DNA of 57,330 bases from Vibrio plantisponsor (lineage in GTDB: Bacteria > Pseudomonadota > Gammaproteobacteria > Enterobacterales > Vibrionaceae). This document shows positions 8,429-17,212 of the stretch, piece after piece. Every line of letters starts with the position of its first letter. Within the stretch, counting starts at the first letter, position 1. The notes beneath the pieces were generated by a model. The model was not told where the DNA came from and made no database searches. It saw only the letters and a program-made list of their open reading frames with translations. The stretch lies in assembly GCF_013041605.1 (NCBI RefSeq), contig NZ_JABEQC010000019.1:1-57330 (forward strand), read 5' to 3'. Made by a program: the position numbers and the translations under genes.

Positions 8429-9503
8429 GCGAAGCCTCTGTTTGTAGTAGATTAAGTGTTCGTTCCGCTATAGTTGACCAATTATTGTCAACATCAGCGA
8501 ACAGTCTTGGGGAAGCTTCCAAAGCTTCATTGATGCAATGTCCTATAGCATTACTATCTAACTCAGTTAGAAATATATTGTCACCCTCAATATCGGCGAT
8601 AGCTGTGAATTTACTCACTACAACTTTCTTTTTCATAGAAAGGGCTTCAAGAGCGGGAAGCCCAAACCCCTCATATAAAGAAGGCATCGCGAGGATAGCA
8701 CAATGCTGGTAGAGAGACAAAAGTTCTTCATCTGTCACAAAACCTGTTATTACCACGGACTTTTCTATACCTAACGATTGTACTAAATCTGAAATGCGAA
8801 TATCTCCCCAACCATCTTTTCCAACAATAACAAGTTTTACTTTTGGTTTCTCTTGTTGAACTTTTTTAAAAGCTATTAACAAGTTGTTTAAATTTTTTCG
8901 CGGTTCAAGAGTTCCTACAAAAAGTATATATTCTTCATTGATATATGGATGATATTTTTGTTGCTTTAATTCATCAGATATAAAGCTCTTTAGGGAGATA
9001 GTCTGGATCTTGTTTTCTATCTGGTTAATTTCATTGACTATTTCATTAGTTGTAAATTTTGATACAGTTATTATCGCATCTGCAATAATAACTGAAGGTG
9101 TGAATAGCAGTTTTTCCAACATTAGGCCAAACTTGGACATTGTTTCTGGATGTCTTTTCCAAACAATATCATGAATGGTGACGACTTTATGTAACCTACG
9201 GTGAAGTACCAAAGCCAACGGCAGGTGGTGCCTCGGTGACCAAAATGTATCGAGTTTATCTTTAACTGCCCACACTGGAAACAAGCACTGTGAAAACAAA
9301 GTACTCGTAAATGGAGTTCCTTTTTTACCAACGCGAATATGGACATTAGGGTAATCAAAGCTCATAAGCAATGGCCTGTCAGAATATAGATACCACTCTA
9401 TTTTGTCATCTAACTTGAATAATTCAGTAATGACATTGAGAGTATACCGACCAATACCTGTAAGTTCGTGGCTCAAAGGGCGGGCATCAATTCCGATTTT
9501 CAT
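8412..9503 (-). CDS. GT4-family glycosyltransferase
   Basis: The 363-residue GT-B enzyme opens with MKIGIDARPL and TGIGRYTLN, and in the C-terminal half shows YILFVGTLEPRKNLNNLL, a VIVGKDGW strand and the donor-binding PSLYEGFGLPALEAL (E-x7-E type). This is the pattern of mannosyl/rhamnosyl-type GT4 enzymes in O-antigen loci. It lies 9 bases after the preceding GT4 gene and overlaps wzm. The exact sugar is not predictable from sequence. Confidence 0.88.
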   Translation of the reverse strand: MKIGIDARPLSHELTGIGRYTLNVITELFKLDDKIEWYLYSDRPLLMSFDYPNVHIRVGKKGTPFTSTLFSQCLFPVWAVKDKLDTFWSPRHHLPLALVLHRRLHKVVTIHDIVWKRHPETMSKFGLMLEKLLFTPSVIIADAIITVSKFTTNEIVNEINQIENKIQTISLKSFISDELKQQKYHPYINEEYILFVGTLEPRKNLNNLLIAFKKVQQEKPKVKLVIVGKDGWGDIRISDLVQSLGIEKSVVITGFVTDEELLSLYQHCAILAMPSLYEGFGLPALEALSMKKKVVVSKFTAIADIEGDNIFLTELDSNAIGHCINEALEASPRLFADVDNNWSTIAERTLNLLQTEASRVSCQ

Positions 9504-9512
9504 TTGTACTGC

Positions 9513-10631
9513 TCATGACTTATTAGTTATCAGTTTTTTGTACAGTCGATTGTACTCATCTGCTTGGTGGTTGATCGTGAAATTGTTCATAGCTCGTTGG
9601 TACCCCATTCGTCCGTATTTCTTACACAAATCGGGTTCAGAAGCTAATTTCATCATAGCTTCTCTTAGGCTGATTGTATTGGCAGCCTGCACAACCACCC
9701 CTGTTTCATTATGGACATTAACATGACTGGTTCCGGTTCCTATATCGCAGCTAATTATGGGTTTGCTAAACATTTGCGCTTCAATCAGGGATACTCCAAA
9801 AGCTTCCGAGCGGACATGAGAAGGAAAAACAAAAGCTTTACAATGGTAGAGTAGTTTTAACTTATCTTGTTCAGATACATAGCCTAACATTTTAATATTA
9901 TGAATTTTTTCCTTTTTGATACGCTTTTTTAATTCAGCTTCTAAAGGTCCTTTGCCAGCAATAACCACTTTTAAATTTGTTGATTTTGCTGCTTCAAGTA
10001 GGTAGTTCAACCCTTTGTAATATCTTAGTACCCCAAGGAATAAAAAGTAGTCGCTGCCGACATGAGATAGGTTTTCATCAGGATTCCAACTATAGTCTTG
10101 TTTTCTATAGTCGTCAGGATTTACTGCTAAAGGAACAATGTGTGTTTTATTTTTGTACTTAGTCAGGTTAGGACTACTTTGGGCATACTGAGGCGATGTT
10201 GCGACGATAAGGTCTACTTTAGACAAAAAATATTGTTCTAAAGGACGATAAAGCAACTTTAGAGTTTTTTGTTTGATAATATCTGAGTGATAAGTAACGA
10301 TTGTCGGTTTGTTGTTATCGAAAAGAGCGAGTAAGTCCCCAGTAGGCCATGGATAATGGTAGTGAATAATATCAGCCCATTGTGCTAGTTGACGGAACTT
10401 GGGGAACAGCTTAAATGAGAAGCTATTCGAAGCAATTTCAAAGTCTTTTGCGCATAAAAGTATTTCGCTCGAACCAACATATAGCTCTTTATGTTGTTTG
10501 TTTGACGATACAGATAAGACTTTACTTTGAGCACCAAGATTGTCCATTCCTTGACAGATATATCGTATAACTTGCTCTACGCCCCCTTTTGTCTCTGGGT
10601 AACAAGTGCGGTATACATGTAATATTTTCAT
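9513..10631 (-). CDS. GT4-family glycosyltransferase
   Basis: The 372-residue GT-B enzyme has the acceptor loop KGGVEQVIRYI near the N-terminus, DIIHYHYPWP mid-domain, and a C-terminal donor site with YFLFLGVLRYYKGLNYLLEA, VIAGKGPLE and VFPSHVRSEAFGVSLIEAQ. It resembles WbpY/WbdB/WbaZ-like mannosyltransferases, a loose family guess. Its ATG overlaps the dehydratase stop as ATGA (4 bases), so it is co-translated with it. Confidence 0.86.
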   Translation of the reverse strand: MKILHVYRTCYPETKGGVEQVIRYICQGMDNLGAQSKVLSVSSNKQHKELYVGSSEILLCAKDFEIASNSFSFKLFPKFRQLAQWADIIHYHYPWPTGDLLALFDNNKPTIVTYHSDIIKQKTLKLLYRPLEQYFLSKVDLIVATSPQYAQSSPNLTKYKNKTHIVPLAVNPDDYRKQDYSWNPDENLSHVGSDYFLFLGVLRYYKGLNYLLEAAKSTNLKVVIAGKGPLEAELKKRIKKEKIHNIKMLGYVSEQDKLKLLYHCKAFVFPSHVRSEAFGVSLIEAQMFSKPIISCDIGTGTSHVNVHNETGVVVQAANTISLREAMMKLASEPDLCKKYGRMGYQRAMNNFTINHQADEYNRLYKKLITNKS

Positions 10632-12508
10632 TGTTGTCTTATCTTGGTGTCTGTGTTGTACCCTGTCGGTGTGTTTATGAGTAGTTGCCGAATGTTCGGA
10701 ATATCAAAACTATGGCAGCAACTATCTAATTCTTGCAGTAGAATATTCATTTCTGGCCACTTTAACTTTTCTTCACAAGCCGTCATAATTTTTTGATGGC
10801 TTGTTCCCTGAACATTCTCACCAATCAATAACTCTTCATACAATTTTTCACCAGGGCGTAATCCGGTGAATTTTATCTCAATATCACCGTCATCACTTTT
10901 ATTATCGTAAAATTCCTTCATACCCATGAGATGAACCATGCGGAGCGCAAGATCAACAATTTTGACCGGTTCGCCCATATCTAATACGAATACTTGTCCG
11001 TTCTTACCCATAGCACCTGCCTGAATCACGAGCTGAGCAGCTTCCGGGATTAACATAAAATAACGAGTAATTTCCGGATGAGTCACCGTTACTGGCCCGC
11101 CGTTGCGGATTTGCTTTTTAAACAGAGGAACGACCGAACCAGAAGATCCTAGTACATTACCAAAGCGGACCATGGTAAAGGTGATGTTATTGTTTTCGTC
11201 AGCTAGAGCCTGAAGAACTAGTTCCGCTAATCGTTTTGTCGCGCCCATGATATTTGTTGGGCGTACCGCTTTATCGGTGGAGATTAAAGTGAAGTTTTTG
11301 GCGCCGGAACGAATGGCTGCTTTAGCACAAGCCAATGTACCAAACACGTTATTACGCACACCTTCTACGATATTGTCTTCAACAATTGGTACATGTTTAT
11401 AAGCTGCGGCGTGGAAAATAGTCTCGACTTCATGGGGCGTCATAATGTTGAACAGGCGGTTTTCGTTTTGCACAGATCCCAGCGCCGTGACAATTTGAGT
11501 TTGACTCTTTGTCTTGGTTTTAATGTTCTTGAGTTCCTGGTCGATCTTGTAGAGGTTATATTCGTTCAACTCGAATAAAACCAGTTTTTTCGGCTTTTGC
11601 GACAGGATTTGGCGGCAAAGCTCCGAGCCAATGGACCCTCCTGCCCCTGTCACTAATACGTTTTTTCCCTGAATGTTTTTTTTCAATAGCTCTTTATCTG
11701 GGTCAACGGGGGCTCTTCCTAATAAATCGGCAACATCGAGGTCCTGCAAGTCTGTTGCCTGTGCCCTACCTGTTGCAATATCTTCCACCGAAGGAACCGA
11801 TTGTACTTCTATTGGCCAGGTAGAAAGCTTTTCAACTAAGCGTAGTCGTTTACCTTTATTAATATTGTTGATAGCGAGCAATAACTTTATTGGCTGATAT
11901 AGAGACTGAACTTTTTCGAATTCGCTAGAGTGGTGCACTCGAATGCCGAACATAATTTGACCCACTTTGTTTGGGTCATCATCCAGAATCGCCACGGGAT
12001 GATACTCACCACCTTGGATTAGAGAGTAGGCTAAATCTCGTCCAGTTGAGCCCGCTCCATAGATTAGAACATTAGGTTTTTGTCTTTTGTAGTAGTGATA
12101 GTAAATGGTGCGAATAAAAAGTCTTGGACCACCAAGAGTTAATGTAGCCAACCCAGCGTAAATAAACGGGACACTACGTGGAATGAATGCTTGAAAGAAA
12201 AATCCACTAAGGGCCAGCGTAATCGCTGATATCAGTACAGATAGAAAGATATAGCCTATGGCTGGTAACATCATGTAACGCAACACAGCTCGGTACATTC
12301 CCAGTTTCACAAAGCACACAATAGTCACTACAGCAGTCGTTATCATGCTGAGTATCTCTCGAGAACCTATATCAAAAGTCAGTGTATCCAGCCTTAAGGC
12401 ATGCGCAGCAAGTAGCGAGGCAAATATCGCTAAAATATCGTAAATCAGAGTGATAATACGTTTATTATGTCGTTGTGCGTTAAGTAGAATTCGAATAGGT
12501 GTGAACAT
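10628..12508 (-). CDS. membrane nucleotide-sugar 4,6-dehydratase/epimerase, WbpM/CapD-like
   Basis: This polytopic SDR enzyme of about 626 residues is first in the leftward operon. Four membrane helices (about residues 15-120) precede a nucleotide-binding domain (VLIYGAGSTGRDLAY) and the catalytic extended SDR domain (VLVTGAGGSIGSEL). Its active-site segment STDKAVRPTNIMGATKR has Met-x3-Lys where small SDRs have Tyr-x3-Lys, as in WbpM and FlaA1-like enzymes that make UDP-4-keto-6-deoxy-GlcNAc. I prefer ATG 12508. A TTG at 12541 would add 11 residues. Neither has a good ribosome site. Confidence 0.88.
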   Translation of the reverse strand: MFTPIRILLNAQRHNKRIITLIYDILAIFASLLAAHALRLDTLTFDIGSREILSMITTAVVTIVCFVKLGMYRAVLRYMMLPAIGYIFLSVLISAITLALSGFFFQAFIPRSVPFIYAGLATLTLGGPRLFIRTIYYHYYKRQKPNVLIYGAGSTGRDLAYSLIQGGEYHPVAILDDDPNKVGQIMFGIRVHHSSEFEKVQSLYQPIKLLLAINNINKGKRLRLVEKLSTWPIEVQSVPSVEDIATGRAQATDLQDLDVADLLGRAPVDPDKELLKKNIQGKNVLVTGAGGSIGSELCRQILSQKPKKLVLFELNEYNLYKIDQELKNIKTKTKSQTQIVTALGSVQNENRLFNIMTPHEVETIFHAAAYKHVPIVEDNIVEGVRNNVFGTLACAKAAIRSGAKNFTLISTDKAVRPTNIMGATKRLAELVLQALADENNNITFTMVRFGNVLGSSGSVVPLFKKQIRNGGPVTVTHPEITRYFMLIPEAAQLVIQAGAMGKNGQVFVLDMGEPVKIVDLALRMVHLMGMKEFYDNKSDDGDIEIKFTGLRPGEKLYEELLIGENVQGTSHQKIMTACEEKLKWPEMNILLQELDSCCHSFDIPNIRQLLINTPTGYNTDTKIRQQ

Positions 12509-12690
12509 TGCGCTACAGCTTGCCTTATAATTATTCGCCAACAGATGAGTTGTTATGTGGAGTCTATTATTTTATATCGCCCAGATTGTAAAACTCTTGA
12601 GTACGATAAGCTAGCGTTCAGTGTGATAGACTTTGCACATACCAATGACTCTTTGTCACGTTTTCACTTTAAACTTTTGTGGGAATTACT

Positions 12691-13638
12691 TTGAAATTAT
12701 TAGTAACTGGAGCTTCTGGGTTAGTTGGTAGTTCCGTTGCAAATACAGCAGTTAGAAAAGGCTTGAGAGTATTGGGCCAGACTCGTACAAACGATCTCGG
12801 TGATCTTCCTGTTTTTACTAGTGACATATCAGCCAGTACCGATTGGAGTTCCGCTCTAAATGGCGTTGATTGCATCGTTCATTGTGCAGCTCGTGTCCAT
12901 CAGATGAAAGATGGTGATCATTCACGAATGGATGCTTATCGCGATGTAAACACTTATGGCACGTTGAACTTAGCTCGTCAGGCTGCTGAGCATAGTGTTA
13001 AACGATTTGTATTTATCAGCTCGATTAAAGTAAATGGTGAAATTACCGTTTCAGGCGCACCTTTTGTCAGCCAATCACACCAAGTGCCGAGTGAGCCTTA
13101 TGGATTGAGTAAATATGAAGCAGAGCAAGAGTTGTGGAAAATTGCGGAAGAGACTGGATTAGAAGTTGTCGTTATCCGCCCTCCTTTGGTTTATGGGCCA
13201 GGAGTGAAAGCGAACTTCTTATCTATGATGAACTGGGTTTATAAAGGGATACCGTTACCTTTAGGGGCTATTCATAATCAGAGAAGCTTGGTGTTTTTAG
13301 ACAATCTAGTAGATTTGATTCTAACTTGTTGCGCACACCCAAATGCTAAAGGTCAAACATTTTTAGTATCTGACAATGAAGATGTGTCTACCTCTCAATT
13401 GCTGAGTTTGGTTGCTAAAGCAATGGATAAATCTAATCGGATGTTACCGATTCCTATGTCGTGGTTGAGTCTGGCTGCTCGACTTATTGGGAAACCTCAG
13501 ATAGCACAAAGATTGTGTGGCAATTTACAAGTAGATATATCGAATACCGTTGAAAAACTAAGCTGGAAACCTCCGTATTCTCTAGAATATGGAATTCAGA
13601 AAACGGTGGATGCGTATTTAAAAAGCAATACAATATGA
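12691..13638 (+). CDS. NAD-dependent nucleotide-sugar epimerase/reductase
   Basis: This extended SDR of about 315 residues has the cofactor site LLVTGASGLVGS, DCIVHCAARVHQ, the catalytic SSIKVNG serine, and YGLSKYEAE (Tyr-x3-Lys). It resembles WbpV and other UDP-sugar 4-epimerase or 4-reductase enzymes that precede the final sugar transferase in Vibrio O-antigen loci. TTG 12691 with GGGA just upstream is the likely start; GTG 12679 lacks a ribosome site. Its stop overlaps a 17-codon reading frame as ATGA. Likely role: converting the keto-sugar from the dehydratase into the sugar transferred by the next gene. Confidence 0.86.
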   Translation: MKLLVTGASGLVGSSVANTAVRKGLRVLGQTRTNDLGDLPVFTSDISASTDWSSALNGVDCIVHCAARVHQMKDGDHSRMDAYRDVNTYGTLNLARQAAEHSVKRFVFISSIKVNGEITVSGAPFVSQSHQVPSEPYGLSKYEAEQELWKIAEETGLEVVVIRPPLVYGPGVKANFLSMMNWVYKGIPLPLGAIHNQRSLVFLDNLVDLILTCCAHPNAKGQTFLVSDNEDVSTSQLLSLVAKAMDKSNRMLPIPMSWLSLAARLIGKPQIAQRLCGNLQVDISNTVEKLSWKPPYSLEYGIQKTVDAYLKSNTI

Positions 13639-13688
13639 AATTGTTTAAGAATCTATCGATACCAGATTATTTGCCGTTTGGGGTTTAA
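13635..13688 (+). other. 17-codon reading frame coupling the epimerase and sugar transferase
   Basis: An ATG overlapping the epimerase stop (ATGA) opens a 17-codon frame ending in TAA at 13686-13688, only one codon before the TTG start of the sugar transferase and in the same frame. It may be a coupling or leader peptide that brings ribosomes to the weak TTG start. It could also be leftover coding sequence split from the next gene by a stop codon, though related transferases do not need the extra N-terminus. Confidence 0.4.
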
Positions 13689-13691
13689 ATT

Positions 13692-14237
13692 TTGATCCGT
13701 ATTTTTGACTTTTTGTTTTCGTTTTTCGGTTTACTGTTTCTTTGGCCGATTTTATTAATTATTTGCGTTCTGGGTTATTTTGATACTGGCTCTCCAATAT
13801 TTAGACAAGAGCGAGTAGGCAGAAATCAGAAGCCTTTTACGCTTATTAAATTTCGTACAATGCCGGTAAATACTCAATCGGTCGCTACGCACTTGGTTGG
13901 TGCTAGCTCTGTGACAAAACTAGGCAGCTTTTTACGCAAAACCAAATTGGACGAGCTTCCTCAATTAATTAATGTGGTTAAAGGTGAAATGAGCTTGGTT
14001 GGTCCTAGACCATGTCTTTTTAATCAAAAAGAGCTTATCGATGCCAGAGAAGCTAGAGGTGTTTTTCAGGTTCTTCCCGGTGTCACAGGTTTAGCTCAGG
14101 TTAATGAAATTGATATGTCTACCCCTGAGAAGTTGGCTGAATGGGACGAGAAGATGATTCAAACTATGTCCTTGAAGAACTATTTCACTTATTTAATCCA
14201 AACAGCGACAGGTAAAGGATCTGGAGATCGAGTTTAA
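13692..14237 (+). CDS. initiating sugar-phosphate transferase (PglC/WbaP-type)
   Basis: The 181-residue monotopic phosphoglycosyl transferase has one N-terminal re-entrant hydrophobic segment, then QERVGRNQKPFTLIKFRTM, KLDELPQL (the Asp-Glu catalytic pair), GEMSLVGPRPCL and PGVTGLAQV. Such enzymes put the first sugar-1-phosphate onto undecaprenyl phosphate. The start is TTG with GGGG upstream. The final position before rjg matches the arrangement in V. cholerae. The substrate is probably the product of the dehydratase and epimerase genes. Confidence 0.9.
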   Translation: MIRIFDFLFSFFGLLFLWPILLIICVLGYFDTGSPIFRQERVGRNQKPFTLIKFRTMPVNTQSVATHLVGASSVTKLGSFLRKTKLDELPQLINVVKGEMSLVGPRPCLFNQKELIDAREARGVFQVLPGVTGLAQVNEIDMSTPEKLAEWDEKMIQTMSLKNYFTYLIQTATGKGSGDRV

Positions 14238-14272
14238 CTCGACTTCCTCCGCAACTTCACAATGCTAACCTT

Positions 14273-14319
14273 CCTATTTTTGTCTTGAGTATTACTCTGA
14301 AATTAAAGACAAAGATAGG
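14273..14319 (+). promoter_or_regulatory. long stem-loop covering the rjg ribosome binding site
   Basis: Arms 14273-14286 and 14306-14319 can pair over 14 positions with a single G-U, around a 19-base loop. The Shine-Dalgarno AGGGGG of rjg (14317-14322) starts inside the 3' arm. No T-run follows on this strand, so it does not look like an intrinsic terminator. It could hide the ribosome site, a structural inference not tested by folding software. Confidence 0.5.
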
Positions 14320-14330
14320 GGGCGTTGGCA

Positions 14331-15635
14331 ATGCAACTCATCCATCATGGCGGCAAAAATACGGTGACTGGTTCTTGTCACGAGCTGGTATTCGGTGATC
14401 GTTCGATTCTTATTGATTGTGGTATGTTTCAAGGTGCGGATGCGCAGCAACTTACCGAACCATTTCCTTTAGATAACGTGAAAGCGTTAGTGCTTACTCA
14501 CGCGCATATAGACCATATTGGACGCTTGCCTTGGCTTATAACTCAAGAGTTCGATAAACCCATTTATTGCACCAAAGCGACGGCTGAGCTAGTACCCTTG
14601 ATGCTTGATGATGGGCTTAAAATTCAGCAAGGCCTAACGTTTGAAGCTCGAAAGCCAATCATTGAAGCGATCATTCGTCTGCTTCATCCGGTGGATTATT
14701 ATCGCTGGATTGATGTCGATACTTTCCGCTGTCGATTTAATCCGGCTGGTCACATATTAGGATCTGCGTATTTAGAAGTGGAACTGCCAAATCAGGAACT
14801 CGTGGTGTTTTCTGGCGATTTAGGGCTAAGCAATACACCGCTATTACCTGATCCTGTGCCACCTAAGCAAGCAGACTATCTGGTTATTGAAACAACCTAT
14901 GGTAATGCCAAACACGAAGGGGTAGAGCACAGGTCTCAGAAACTAAAAGAGATCATCAATCGTTCTTTGTCTGATGGTGGCACAATCCTTATTCCCGCGT
15001 TTAGTGTCGGTCGAACTCAAGAATTGTTATTCGATATCGAGCAATTGATTCATGAGCATCAACTCGATTCTAAACTGCCTATCATTCTTGACTCACCCAT
15101 GGCACAAAAGGTTACTTTGTCTTATCAAAAATTCAGAAGTCTTTGGGGTGAAGAAGCCAAGCAACGTCTGAAAATGCATCGCCATCCACTCGCGTTTGAA
15201 CAGTGTATTACGGTTGGCGACCATCAAGCGCATCAGGAACTGGTGAACCGTCTGGTTTCAACAGGAGAACCTGCGATTGTGGTAGCTGCCTCTGGCATGT
15301 GCGAAGGCGGGAGAATTATGGATTACCTCAAAGCTCTTTTGCCTGATGAGAGAACCGATGTGATATTTGCGGGGTTCCAGGCTGAGGGGACGCTAGGTAA
15401 GTGTATCCAACAGGGAAACAAAACAGTTTGGATTGATGAAGAGGAAGTGTCAGTAAACGCTCACATTCATACTATGTCTGGCTATTCTGCTCATGCAGAT
15501 AGTGATGACTTACTCAAGTTTGTTGAAGGTATACCAAACAAACCTAAGCAGATTCATCTCATTCACGGAGAGCTCGAATCCAAACAAGCTTTTGCAAATA
15601 TCCTGCGTTCCAAAGGATACGAGGTTGTTGAGTAA
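14331..15635 (+). CDS. rjg: MBL-fold beta-CASP nuclease-like protein (Rjg)
   Basis: The 434-residue metallo-beta-lactamase/beta-CASP protein belongs to the group of RNA-processing exonuclease-like enzymes. The metal motif THAHIDH places H57, H59, D61 and H62; later elements are GHILGSAYLE, FSGDLG, IPAFSVGRTQE, AASGMCEGGRI and the C-terminal SGYSAHAD and IHGE. ATG 14331 is chosen because AGGGGG lies 8 bases before it; TTG 14325 is too close. In V. cholerae the homologue rjg bounds the O-antigen region, which supports reading the genes to the left as that locus. Its actual substrate is uncertain. Confidence 0.88.
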   Translation: MQLIHHGGKNTVTGSCHELVFGDRSILIDCGMFQGADAQQLTEPFPLDNVKALVLTHAHIDHIGRLPWLITQEFDKPIYCTKATAELVPLMLDDGLKIQQGLTFEARKPIIEAIIRLLHPVDYYRWIDVDTFRCRFNPAGHILGSAYLEVELPNQELVVFSGDLGLSNTPLLPDPVPPKQADYLVIETTYGNAKHEGVEHRSQKLKEIINRSLSDGGTILIPAFSVGRTQELLFDIEQLIHEHQLDSKLPIILDSPMAQKVTLSYQKFRSLWGEEAKQRLKMHRHPLAFEQCITVGDHQAHQELVNRLVSTGEPAIVVAASGMCEGGRIMDYLKALLPDERTDVIFAGFQAEGTLGKCIQQGNKTVWIDEEEVSVNAHIHTMSGYSAHADSDDLLKFVEGIPNKPKQIHLIHGELESKQAFANILRSKGYEVVE

Positions 15636-15644
15636 GCTTACCGA

Positions 15645-16214
15645 CTAAATACAAGAATGAACATGATTGCGGATGTATTCTACAACCTCTGCTTCAAACC
15701 AAGGGTTTTTCTTTAACCAAAGAGTGTTCCGGGGTGAAGGGTGTGGAAGTGGTATAAACCTCGGTGCCCATTTTTTCCATTGCCGTACGGTTTCTGTGAG
15801 GGTTACGGGTTTATCTTTTAGGTAGTAATTTTGCGCGTACTGACCGACCAGTAAGGTCATTTCTATATTCGGTAATTCGGCTAGCACTCTTTGATGCCAG
15901 AGTGGGGCGCATTCTTTTCTTGGCGGTAAATCGCCACTGTTACCTTTGCCGGGATAGCATAATCCCATTGGTATGATGGCAATTTTTTCTGGGTTATAGA
16001 ATGTCTCTTTATCGATATCCAGCCAGCTTCGTAGTCGATTGCCACTGGGGTCATTCCAAGGAATAGAAGTCTCGTGTACTTTTACTCCCGGAGCTTGCCC
16101 TATGATGAGCAACTTAGCCTCTTTGCTAGCCTGAATAACCGGGTTTGCACCTAAGGGAAGTGAGTGAGCACATACATCACAAGCTCTGATTTCCCTCAGT
16201 AGAAGATCTAACAT
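15645..16214 (-). CDS. uracil-DNA-glycosylase superfamily protein
   Basis: The 189-residue protein has the UDG-superfamily fold markers: LLIIGQAPGVKVHE (motif 1 region, about 34-47) and the late PLPHPSPRNTLW (motif 2, about 155-166), with an N-terminal CDVCAHSLPLGANP. The compact form is usually annotated as a uracil-DNA-glycosylase-family protein; whether it removes bases is unproven. Its ATG overlaps the TGA of the dehydrogenase gene by one base, so they form a leftward operon. Confidence 0.82.
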   Translation of the reverse strand: MLDLLLREIRACDVCAHSLPLGANPVIQASKEAKLLIIGQAPGVKVHETSIPWNDPSGNRLRSWLDIDKETFYNPEKIAIIPMGLCYPGKGNSGDLPPRKECAPLWHQRVLAELPNIEMTLLVGQYAQNYYLKDKPVTLTETVRQWKKWAPRFIPLPHPSPRNTLWLKKNPWFEAEVVEYIRNHVHSCI

Positions 16215-17140
16215 CAGTAGCCTTTGTCAAAATCAATTCGATTTTCTAATTGGAATCCATCTCGCCATAAACGATAGTTGTGAGCAAAAATTTCAACCAC
16301 CTGATGTGGAAAACTCAAGGCTGCTATGTGTGGTGTGATAGTGATATTACTATGTTGCCAGAAAGGGTGTTCTGGTATTAGTGGCTCATTGATGAAGACA
16401 TCAAGAAAGGCGTGTGTGATGTGCCCATGTTCGATAGCAGGAATCAAATCTTCTTCAATCAAAATAGCACCACGTCCAACATTAAACAGCAGAGCGTTTG
16501 AGCAGTAACCTAGTGTTTTAGCGTTTAACAACCCTTTAGTTTCTGCGGTATTTGGCAAGGTATTAACGACGATATCAGCGCATTTCATGGCGTTTTCGAG
16601 TTCATTAATATGGTAAGTATCATGAAATTTCCCCGATTTTGCAGGAATGCCCGTCGTGTTCACGCCTATCACCTTTATACCTAGTGCCGCGGCTGCTGAA
16701 GAGAGGTGAGAACTGATAGAGCCAGTACCGAGTATGAGCACCACCTTAGCATCAAGGGATTGATATAAGTGTTGCTGCCATTGATGTTGAGATTGCTGCT
16801 TCTCATACCTTGCAAAGTGACGGAAATGGCTAATTGTGTAACCTAAAACATATTCGGATATTTGCTGGCCGAAGATGCCTTTCACATTGGTCAGCTCGTA
16901 GTCTTTTCGAAGATGAGGTGCAGTTAAAGCATCTACACCTGCATAAGCGGATTGTAGCCATTCTAGCTTTGGGAAGTCATCAAGGCATTTTGCAGCCATG
17001 GGAGGCGCAGCCAAAAGTATCGACGCTTCTTCTCTTTGTTCTGTGATGACTAAGTCTTCAAGCATCAATGATTCAACGTTTTCTCGATAAACGTCGTTTT
17101 GTTCCGTCAAAATATAAAGCTTGTGAGTGAAATTGTTCAT
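16214..17140 (-). CDS. D-2-hydroxyacid dehydrogenase (GhrA-like)
   Basis: The 308-residue NAD(P)-dependent dehydrogenase would reduce 2-keto acids such as glyoxylate or hydroxypyruvate. The nucleotide loop is LGTGSISSHL, in which the third glycine of GxGxxG is serine. The catalytic Arg is in FNVGRGA, the Glu in FINEPL and the His in ITPHIA, so the catalytic set is complete. It is the first gene of a two-gene leftward operon and is divergent from yjaG. Substrate is not determined. Confidence 0.85.
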   Translation of the reverse strand: MNNFTHKLYILTEQNDVYRENVESLMLEDLVITEQREEASILLAAPPMAAKCLDDFPKLEWLQSAYAGVDALTAPHLRKDYELTNVKGIFGQQISEYVLGYTISHFRHFARYEKQQSQHQWQQHLYQSLDAKVVLILGTGSISSHLSSAAAALGIKVIGVNTTGIPAKSGKFHDTYHINELENAMKCADIVVNTLPNTAETKGLLNAKTLGYCSNALLFNVGRGAILIEEDLIPAIEHGHITHAFLDVFINEPLIPEHPFWQHSNITITPHIAALSFPHQVVEIFAHNYRLWRDGFQLENRIDFDKGY

Positions 17141-17212
17141 AAGAGCGGCTTTTTTCCCCGTTGGTTATCCAGTACACTTCCGCTGTCTATTTTCCTCAAC
17201 GGTTGAGTGCTT

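Noticed and set aside
12542..12690. JUMPstart/ops element for RfaH control of the LPS operon
   Set aside because: The GGCGGTAGCGTG-type sequence is absent in this gap and around 541-663; the true start of the locus may lie outside the window.
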